The notes beneath the pieces are model-generated. The model worked only from the letters and a program-made list of their open reading frames with translations, made no database searches and was not told the origin of the DNA. The position numbers and the translations under genes were made by a program. From Immundisolibacteraceae bacterium (lineage in GTDB: Bacteria; Pseudomonadota; Gammaproteobacteria; Immundisolibacterales; Immundisolibacteraceae), in contig JAESTY010000313.1 of NCBI GenBank assembly GCA_016763355.1, positions 1 through 5,645 of the forward strand: a stretch of 5,645 nt of DNA, given 5' to 3'. Below, one piece after another: positions 1 to 5,097 of the stretch. Numbering within the stretch: the stretch's first letter is position 1; every line of letters starts with the position of its first letter.

Positions 1-692
1 CCGCCGACTTCGGCAAGCCACCTAAACCGCTAGCTCAACGTTCCTATGTGATTCCCGGTGGCGGCGATCATTGGTCGATACCCGAGGGCACTTCGGTGCG
101 CTGGACCGGCGAGGGTGAGTTACACATCACTCTGACCGTGTTTCGTGACCTGGCGATTGCTTTTGGGCTAGCCCTGGTGGGTATTTTCTTTGTGCTTTAT
201 CTGCAAACCGGCTCAACAGTTCTGGCGCTGATTATCATGACTGCTATTCCATCGATTGTGATTGGGGTACTGCCGGGCTTTGCGCTGTTAAATAGTGTCG
301 GTGAACGGGTGGTAAATGAGCTGCCTAATCCACAGTTTTTCACCGTCACGGCGATGATCGGCATGATTGCGTTGGCCGGTATTGTAGTGCGCAATTCATT
401 AATTTTGGTTGAGTTCATTCGGGAAGAACTCAGCCATGGTAATGATCTGATCAACGCCATGATCGCCGCTGGTGCGGTGCGCCTGCGGCCGGTATTACTG
501 ACCGCAGGCACAACCATTCTCGGTAGCCTGGTGATTACCCTCGACCCGGTATTTAGCGGCCTGGCATGGGCGATTATTTTCGGTACCGGCGCCTCGACCG
601 TGTTTACGCTGGTGGTGGTGCCGGCGGTCTATTTTCTGATTTATGGCCCCCGTGAAGATCAGGCTGCCGAACCAATAGGAGTCGACCAATAA
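1..692 (+). CDS. RND-family efflux permease, C-terminal part (5' end outside window)
   Basis: Inner-membrane proton-driven RND pump subunit that would work with a periplasmic adaptor and an outer-membrane channel to export compounds; the substrate cannot be read from this part. The frame is open to the left edge (first whole codon at base 3), so the GTG at 48 is internal. The visible 229 residues hold the end of the second periplasmic loop (IPEGTSVRWTGEGE), then five membrane segments matching TM8-TM12: AIAFGLALVGIFFVLYL, TVLALIIMTAIPSIVIGVL, MIGMIALAGIVVRNSLILVE, RPVLLTAGTTILGSLVITL and GASTVFTLVVVPAVYFLIYG. The MIGMIALAGIVVRNS segment is a hallmark of TM10 in this family and carries Arg (codon 390-392) where AcrB has Lys940, aligned by eye. 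The soluble tail is short (PREDQAAEPIGVDQ). The stop TAA overlaps the adaptor start by one base. The family is secure; the subfamily (HAE-like versus other) is less so. Confidence 0.93.
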   Translation, partial: ADFGKPPKPLAQRSYVIPGGGDHWSIPEGTSVRWTGEGELHITLTVFRDLAIAFGLALVGIFFVLYLQTGSTVLALIIMTAIPSIVIGVLPGFALLNSVGERVVNELPNPQFFTVTAMIGMIALAGIVVRNSLILVEFIREELSHGNDLINAMIAAGAVRLRPVLLTAGTTILGSLVITLDPVFSGLAWAIIFGTGASTVFTLVVVPAVYFLIYGPREDQAAEPIGVDQ

Positions 693-1759
693 TGGCTAAC
701 AAGAGACTTGTTAGTGTAGTGCTGACCCTGCTATTGCTCGGGCTGATCATGGCGCAGATGGCCGGACTATTTGTGACCAAGTTGCCGCAGCAGTTAACTC
801 CCCTGAGTAATTCGATTAACTCGGTTGGCTCCGCAGCAACCGCAACGGTAGTCAATACCAGAGTGCCAGAGGTGGTAGAGCTAGTCGGCACCATTCAGAC
901 CGAAACCGAGGTCACTATCGCTGCGCTGGTCACCGCGAGAATTAAGACAATCACCGTAGGTGCCGGTGATCGAGTGACCGAGGGGCATTTGTTAATTCGT
1001 CTGGATAATGATGAGTTTAGAACCCGACTGGCACAGGCCGAGCAGCGCTTAGCCGGTTTTCAGGCCCAGCTGACTGAGGCGGTGGCAAATTTTGATCGTA
1101 TTGAGTCGTTATATAAAAGTCAGGTGATTGCTCGAGCCGATTTTGATCAGGCCAGTGCCGGCCGAACCGCGTTGCAGGCCAGTGTTGGCCAGGCTCGCCA
1201 GGCGGTGAAGGAGGCGCAAATAAACCTTTCCTACACCGAAATAACTGCGCCAGTTGCGGCCCAGGTCATCGAGCGCCTGGCGGAGCCCGGCGATACCGCC
1301 AGTGTTGGCCTGCCACTATTAACCTTGTTTAATCCTCAGCGTATGCAGCTGGCTACTCAGGTGCCTGAGTCGATGATCCAGCATATTGAGGTGGGTGCTC
1401 CAATGACGGTATGGGTCGAGGCAATCGACCAGCAGATCAGTGCGGTGGTGCAGGAGATAGTGCCAGTGGCGGACCCGGGGTCACGCTCATTTCTGGTACG
1501 CCTGGCAATCGCCACCAACACCAGTATCTATCCGGGAATGTTTGCCCGGCTTCGGCTGCAGGTGGCCAGTGTTGAGCGGATCTATATTCCGTTAGCGGCT
1601 ATTACCCAGGTCGGTCAAATCGCCACGGTCGAGGTGCTGGTGCAGGGTCAGCAGGTCAGGCGCTATATTCGCACCGGTAGAAAAACCAGGGATGCTAAAA
1701 TCGAGGTGCTTAGTGGTCTGCGGGTCGGTGAGCGGTATTTATCTAATCAACCGCCCTAG
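692..1759 (+). CDS. RND efflux periplasmic adaptor (HlyD/AcrA-like membrane fusion protein)
   Basis: Periplasmic adaptor bridging the RND permease encoded just upstream to an outer-membrane channel. The 355 residues are usual for the family. Residues 7-28 are a hydrophobic membrane anchor; I see no cysteine, so it is not a lipoprotein. First lipoyl half about 60-105 (VGAGDRVTEGHLLIRLD); alpha-helical hairpin about 107-178, rich in Ala/Gln/Glu (LAQAEQRLAGFQAQL); second lipoyl half about 179-213 (YTEITAPVAAQV, then EPGDTASVGLPLL); beta-barrel about 215-290 ending in the typical YPGMFARLRL; membrane-proximal part 295-350. The usual (D/N)G after TAP is AA here. The ATG at 692 is preceded by AGGAG at 677-681, ten bases away, and overlaps the permease stop as TAATG, so the two are probably translationally coupled. 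Permease-then-adaptor order is the reverse of the common arrangement. No TolC-like gene lies in the window. Confidence 0.92.
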   Translation: MANKRLVSVVLTLLLLGLIMAQMAGLFVTKLPQQLTPLSNSINSVGSAATATVVNTRVPEVVELVGTIQTETEVTIAALVTARIKTITVGAGDRVTEGHLLIRLDNDEFRTRLAQAEQRLAGFQAQLTEAVANFDRIESLYKSQVIARADFDQASAGRTALQASVGQARQAVKEAQINLSYTEITAPVAAQVIERLAEPGDTASVGLPLLTLFNPQRMQLATQVPESMIQHIEVGAPMTVWVEAIDQQISAVVQEIVPVADPGSRSFLVRLAIATNTSIYPGMFARLRLQVASVERIYIPLAAITQVGQIATVEVLVQGQQVRRYIRTGRKTRDAKIEVLSGLRVGERYLSNQPP

Positions 1760-1895
1760 GCCACCCTGGTAATGCTCTGCCGGTAATTAGCTGATTATTA
1801 ACCGGGCTAAAAAGCGCTGATCAGATGCAACAAACCCCAGGCCTGGCCGGTCTACTCGGGTGTAGTTTTATTCTCATCGAGCCTGGCGAACAGTC
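1760..1895. other. Non-coding gap with small inverted repeats
   Basis: This 136-base gap between the adaptor and the SelW-like gene has no supported ORF. It contains an imperfect stem at 1779-1807 (GCCGGTAAT against ATTAACCGGGC, two single-base bulges, nine-base loop), an eight-base palindrome CTGATCAG at 1817-1824 and a ten-base palindrome CCAGGCCTGG at 1837-1846. I could not find a convincing sigma-70 promoter for the downstream pair, although one or more promoters would be expected here if 1896-4330 is transcribed separately. Short palindromes of this size can occur by chance. Confidence 0.35.
1852..1872 (+). terminator. Weak candidate terminator after the adaptor gene
   Basis: CTAC and GTAG (1852-1855 and 1862-1865) can form a four-base-pair stem with a TCGGGT loop, followed directly by TTTTATT. 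The position, downstream of the efflux pair and just before the next start, suits an intrinsic terminator, but the stem is too short to be convincing. Confidence 0.18.
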
Positions 1896-2198
1896 GTGAC
1901 TGAATCGAATATCTATCCCCGCGTTACTATTATTTATTGCACCCGTTGTAACTGGCTGCTGCGTGCTGCCTGGTTGGCTCAGGAGCTGTTGCAGACCTTT
2001 AGCACCGAGCTAGGGGAGGTTGCGCTGCAGCCAGGTGATGGAGGCGAGTTTCAAATTCATGTTGAAACTGCTGATGGTGAAACCACCCAGCTCTGGTGCC
2101 GGGTTGATGATGAGGGCTTTCCGGAGGCAAAAATTCTCAAACGCCGGTTACGTGATCAGATCGACCCTAGTCGTGACCTGGGGCATAACGACCGATGA
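1896..2198 (+). CDS. SelT/SelW/SelH-family (Rdx) thioredoxin-fold protein, Cys form
   Basis: Small cytosolic protein of the Rdx/SelW family, whose members carry a CxxC or CxxU redox motif in a thioredoxin-like fold; bacterial functions are poorly defined. The 100 residues are typical. A short beta strand (RVTIIY) leads into C15-T-R-C18, then helix WLLRAAWLAQELLQTF. After the middle strands comes the family's C-terminal signature GFPEAKILKRRLRDQIDPSR and DLGH. C18 takes the position where selenocysteine is found in some homologues and is encoded by TGT, so no recoding is needed. A third cysteine is C68. The start is GTG at 1896; a TAG lies in frame at 1863-1865 with no ATG, GTG or TTG between, and the first beta strand would be lost from any later start. 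The ribosome binding site is weak. The gene overlaps the DsbD start by four bases (ATGA), pointing to coupled expression of two thiol-redox proteins. Confidence 0.9.
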   Translation: MTESNIYPRVTIIYCTRCNWLLRAAWLAQELLQTFSTELGEVALQPGDGGEFQIHVETADGETTQLWCRVDDEGFPEAKILKRRLRDQIDPSRDLGHNDR

Positions 2199-4330
2199 TA
2201 ATTATTAGAAGTTGTTTGCTATGGCTGCTGTCTGTTTTCGCTGTTGCCAGCCATGCAGCGCCGGTCGCGACCGACCATACCGAGGTCGAAATACTGGCCG
2301 AAGTATCTGCGGTGGTTGCGGGCGAGCCCTTCTGGGTCGCTTTCCGACTTGAGGCAGATTCTGGTTGGCACACCTACTGGAGTAATCCTGGGGATTCTGG
2401 CCTGCCAAGTGAAATCAACTGGCAGTTGCCACAGGGTTGGCAGATATCTGATTTGTACTGGCCGATTCCTGAGCTGATATCGACGCCACCGTTTGCAACC
2501 CACGCCTATCATGGCGAGGTGTTGCTGCTGGCCCAGGTGACGCCGCCGGCGTCGATTGATCGCGCAGAAGTCATCCTCCAGGGCCAGGCTGCCTGGCTGG
2601 TTTGCAAACAGCTTTGCCTACGCGAAACAGCCGGGTTAACACTGACGTTACCTGTGTCGGAATCGATCAGTTATGACCCGATCAATCGGGTGCGTTTTGA
2701 TGCGACCAGGGCCAATTGGCCGCAAACCGATCTGCAACTAGCGGTCACGGCTTCAAGTTTTGAAGATGAGCTCTATCTGCAAATAGATGGGGCTAACCAG
2801 CTAACCGAACCGCTGCATTTTTTTCCCTATCAAGGGGAGCAGGTTGAGCCGGCTGCGGATCAGCGGCTATTTACCAACCAGACCGGCTATCAACTGGCGA
2901 TGACCCGGTCACAATTTAACCAGGGTTCACTGCGGCAAATCAGCGGAGTGTTGGTAAATCCTGTTGGTTGGAACGGCTCAGGCCAACCAGCAGGGCTCGA
3001 TATCAATGCCGAGGTTGTTGAATTAACCGCAGCCCCAAATTTAGCGAGTGAAATAGTTGCAACGCGCAACGTGCAATCCCAGCCCAGCTCTTCTACCGGT
3101 TTGAACCTGGGGTTGGCGCTGTTGATGGCGTTCATCGGTGGTGCAATTCTGAATTTAATGCCCTGTGTGTTCCCTATTTTGTCGATAAAAGTGCTGTCTT
3201 TTATCGACATGGCCCAGGGTAATAAAGGCCATGTGCGCCGCCATGGCTTGTTGTTTGCCCTCGGTATCCTGATGTCGTTTTGGCTGCTCAGCGGTACGAT
3301 GCTCTTTCTACAGCAGGCCGGTGAACAGATCGGCTGGGGGTTTCAACTGCAGTCACCCGGATTCGTGATGGGCCTGAGTCTACTGATGCTGCTGCTGGCA
3401 CTGAATCTGTTTGGTCTGTTTGAAGTCGGCGGCACCATGATGCGCCTGGCGGGCAATGCGGATACCGGCGGTGGCTACTGGAGCAGTTTTAATACCGGGG
3501 TATTGGCGGCGGCAGTCGCCACGCCCTGTACTGCGCCGTTTATGGGGGTGGCGTTGGGTTATGCACTGACCCAGCCGGGTGCAGTCACTATGCTAATTTT
3601 TACCTCGGTGGCTTTAGGGTTGGCGGCACCCTATTTATTGTTGGCAGAAATGCCGGCCTTGCTTGCGAGGCTACCTAAACCGGGCCAGTGGATGATCACT
3701 TTTCGCCAGCTGCTGGGATTCCCCCTGCTGGCGACAGCTGCCTGGTTGGTCTGGGTTTTGGGTCACCAGCAGGGCGTCGATGCGGTGGCGTTGCTACTAC
3801 TGGTGATGGTGGCCTTAGCGATGGCTGGCTGGCTGCATGGGCTGCAGCAGCGGCGCGGTTCTCGACGCAGTTGGATAGATCTGGCCCTAATCGCCCTACT
3901 GCTTTCTCAGGTTCCGCTGTTGCAGAAGATTACCGAACCAGCTGATCAAGTAGCCAACCGGGTCAATCAGTCCGGTTGGGAGCCGTTTGATCAGGTGGCG
4001 CTGGATGGCTATCTGGCAACCGGAGAGCCGCTATTTATCGACTTCACCGCTGCCTGGTGCATCACCTGCCAGGTCAATAAACGTATCGCACTGCACCAAC
4101 CCAGGCTGGCAGAGTTTTTTGCTGACCAGGGAATACGCACCATTCGCGCCGACTGGACCCGCCAGGACCCGCAAATTACTGCGGCATTGGCCCGGGTGGG
4201 CCGCAATGGGGTGCCAACCTATCTTTTTTACGACCCGTCTGGGACGCCCCACCTGCTGCCTGAGGTGTTAACAGCGAATATTGTTATTGATCGGATAACA
4301 GTGGCCCAGGCCGGTAATCAAAAACCCTAA
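2195..4330 (+). CDS. dsbD: DsbD/ScsB-type protein-disulfide reductase (thiol:disulfide interchange protein)
   Basis: Membrane reductase that passes electrons from cytosolic thioredoxin to periplasmic thiol proteins. All three DsbD modules are present in 711 residues, longer than the roughly 565 of E. coli DsbD because of a large periplasmic N-terminal domain of the ScsB kind. Signal peptide 1-21 (cut near ASHA|APV). N-terminal domain about 24-300, with GWHTYWSNPGDSGLP at 57-71 and the cysteine pair C137-KQL-C141. Membrane domain about 303-575 with about eight segments and the paired cysteines C324 (NLMPCVFPILSIK) and C445 (VATPCTAPFMG). C-terminal thioredoxin domain about 595-711, with WCITC (C622, C625) and the cis-proline loop GVPTY (P674). 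All six expected redox cysteines are present, so it looks functional. The ATG at 2195 directly precedes the signal peptide and overlaps the SelW-like stop; no strong Shine-Dalgarno is seen (GGGG at 2180-2183), consistent with coupling. Whether its true orthologue is DsbD or ScsB is uncertain. Confidence 0.93.
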   Translation: MIIIRSCLLWLLSVFAVASHAAPVATDHTEVEILAEVSAVVAGEPFWVAFRLEADSGWHTYWSNPGDSGLPSEINWQLPQGWQISDLYWPIPELISTPPFATHAYHGEVLLLAQVTPPASIDRAEVILQGQAAWLVCKQLCLRETAGLTLTLPVSESISYDPINRVRFDATRANWPQTDLQLAVTASSFEDELYLQIDGANQLTEPLHFFPYQGEQVEPAADQRLFTNQTGYQLAMTRSQFNQGSLRQISGVLVNPVGWNGSGQPAGLDINAEVVELTAAPNLASEIVATRNVQSQPSSSTGLNLGLALLMAFIGGAILNLMPCVFPILSIKVLSFIDMAQGNKGHVRRHGLLFALGILMSFWLLSGTMLFLQQAGEQIGWGFQLQSPGFVMGLSLLMLLLALNLFGLFEVGGTMMRLAGNADTGGGYWSSFNTGVLAAAVATPCTAPFMGVALGYALTQPGAVTMLIFTSVALGLAAPYLLLAEMPALLARLPKPGQWMITFRQLLGFPLLATAAWLVWVLGHQQGVDAVALLLLVMVALAMAGWLHGLQQRRGSRRSWIDLALIALLLSQVPLLQKITEPADQVANRVNQSGWEPFDQVALDGYLATGEPLFIDFTAAWCITCQVNKRIALHQPRLAEFFADQGIRTIRADWTRQDPQITAALARVGRNGVPTYLFYDPSGTPHLLPEVLTANIVIDRITVAQAGNQKP

Positions 4331-4384
4331 AAATAGTGGCCCTGAGCAAGCCTTTGGCGGTCATTTTCGGTAGCATGCGCAGCT

Positions 4385-4433
4385 TTTAGCAGACCTGGTT
4401 GGTGGCGGGTTGCCTCGCCTAATTCTGCTTAAA
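4385..4433 (+). terminator. Nested hairpin between dsbD and the membrane-protein gene
   Basis: An inner hairpin pairs GGCGGG (4404-4409) with CTCGCC (4414-4419) around a TTGC loop, six base pairs including one G-T wobble. It is enclosed by an outer helix TTTAGCAGA (4385-4393) with TCTGCTTAAA (4424-4433), nine pairs with one bulged T. The inner hairpin is followed by TAATTCTGCTT, which is only moderately T-rich. It could be a weak terminator for the dsbD transcript or a folded leader of the next gene, whose ribosome binding site begins 14 bases downstream. The rest of the 126-base gap (4331-4456) shows no ORF and no promoter I trust. Confidence 0.33.
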
Positions 4434-4446
4434 CAAACGCTATTTT

Positions 4447-4450
4447 GGAG
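4447..4450 (+). promoter_or_regulatory. Ribosome binding site deciding the start of the membrane-protein gene
   Basis: GGAG lies six bases before the ATG at 4457, ideal spacing. An in-frame TTG at 4445 would extend the protein by four residues (MELL), but the Shine-Dalgarno sequence itself would then be inside the reading frame, so the ATG is preferred. Confidence 0.75.
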
Positions 4451-4456
4451 TTACTG

Positions 4457-4987
4457 ATGGAAGATGCCGCAACGGCCCTGGTTGCCGAAGGTCTGGCTGT
4501 AGACCCCCAGGCCATAGAGGGGATGGTTTTCGTGGCCTACGGCGCGATCTTGATGATGGTGGTGGCACCGCTGTTTTTTTACCTGTTGTCACTACGCAAA
4601 GCCCTGACTTTCGCCAGTGCTGAAAATCGCAAGATGCATCCCGGTTTGGTCTGGATAAACCTGCTGCCCCCGGTGTCGGTGGTCTGGCATTTTTACACGG
4701 TGCTTAAAGTCAGTGAAACCATTACCAGCATCCTGGGTAATCAGCGTGGTGATGGCGGCCGTTTTTTTGGGCTGGCTGCTAGCCTGGCCTGGCTCGGTTG
4801 CTGGGTAGCACTGTTCTGGGGCGAGGCGGCCCCGGCCTGGGTGTTAATGGGTCGCGATGAACTGGTGCTGGCAACCCTGGTGCTCTGGGTGTTCTACTGG
4901 ATTAAAGTCGGTAGCTGCAATAGCCAGTTACAGCGTATCTACAATGCTCAACAGGCGGCGAAAACTGAGTCTTCGCCACCCCCCTAG
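4457..4987 (+). CDS. Uncharacterised multi-pass membrane protein
   Basis: A 176-residue inner-membrane protein whose function I cannot name. Hydrophobic segments are at about 23-46 (MVFVAYGAILMMVVAPLFFY), 63-82 (GLVWINLLPPVSVVWHFYTV), 103-122 (FFGLAASLAWLGCWVALFW) and 134-152 (ELVLATLVLWVFYWIKVG), suggesting four membrane passes, the second interrupted by a Pro-Pro pair. The stretch NRKMHPGLVWINLLPP at 57-71, followed by VWHFYTVLKVSETI, resembles a motif (RKMxPGLVWLNLIP...W.F..V.KVS) I recall from uncharacterised bacterial membrane proteins; this is memory, not a search result. The ends are hydrophilic: an acidic N-terminus and a C-terminus with AQQAAKTESSPPP. The ATG is chosen on the GGAG six bases upstream. 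It follows dsbD by 126 bases with a hairpin between, so it may be its own unit. It converges with the DUF4340-like gene. Confidence 0.8.
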   Translation: MEDAATALVAEGLAVDPQAIEGMVFVAYGAILMMVVAPLFFYLLSLRKALTFASAENRKMHPGLVWINLLPPVSVVWHFYTVLKVSETITSILGNQRGDGGRFFGLAASLAWLGCWVALFWGEAAPAWVLMGRDELVLATLVLWVFYWIKVGSCNSQLQRIYNAQQAAKTESSPPP

Positions 4988-4993
4988 CCTGTT
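4950..4993. terminator. Inverted repeat over the convergent 3' ends, possible two-way terminator
   Basis: AACAGGC (4950-4956) pairs with GCCTGTT (4987-4993), enclosing an inner hairpin GGCGAA (4957-4962) with TTCGCC (4972-4977), nine-base loop. The inner and outer left arms are contiguous; the right arms are separated by nine bases with a C6 run. The structure spans the stop of the membrane-protein gene and reaches the displaced stop of the DUF4340-like gene, where two convergent transcripts would end. Neither side has a good T-run (GTTTACTCTT on the + side), so factor-independent termination is unproven. Confidence 0.3.
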
Positions 4994-5097
4994 TACTCTT
5001 CAGTGGTTTCAGGCAGTGCCACCAGCAACTCTTCGAGGTTGCGGGTGAAGGTGGTCACCGTATGATTGGGCAGCACAAACACCAGGGCTGTAATGCC
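4993..5097 (-). pseudogene. Out-of-frame C-terminal tail of the DUF4340-like gene
   Basis: Read on the minus strand in the -1 frame relative to the main ORF, bases 5097-4996 encode GITALVFVLPNHTVTTF followed by TRNLEELLVALPETTEE, with TAA at 4995-4993. This has the expected family ending (hydrophobic strand, LP, then TRxLEELL). Joined after ADKLNQ it gives a continuous product of about 217 visible residues. The join needs one extra base near 5097 (for example CAGGGC instead of CAGGC). The -1 frame has a TAG at 5163-5161 and the main frame a TGA at 5057-5055, so the shift must lie between them. I list it as a broken gene part; a sequence error is equally possible. Confidence 0.6.

Noticed and set aside
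48..50. GTG at 48 as the start of a short RND-like protein
   Set aside because: The frame is open further upstream to the window edge and the protein would lack most of the family; this is an internal valine codon.
1178..1310. Repeated 13-mer GCCAGTGTTGGCC at 1178-1190 and 1298-1310
   Set aside because: Both copies lie in the adaptor coding sequence, in different protein contexts, and fit codon usage (Ala-Ser-Val-Gly); only two copies, with no sign of mobility.
3688..3945. Plus-strand ORF of 85 residues inside dsbD in another frame
   Set aside because: It lies fully within the well-supported dsbD coding sequence and shows no recognisable domain.
4399..4425. Possible promoter TTGGTG ... TAATTC before the membrane-protein gene
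   Set aside because: Spacing is 15 bases and the -10 match is poor; it also overlaps the hairpin arms. Not supportable.
4445..4456. TTG start at 4445 for the membrane-protein gene
   Set aside because: It overlaps the GGAG that serves the ATG at 4457 and adds only four residues.
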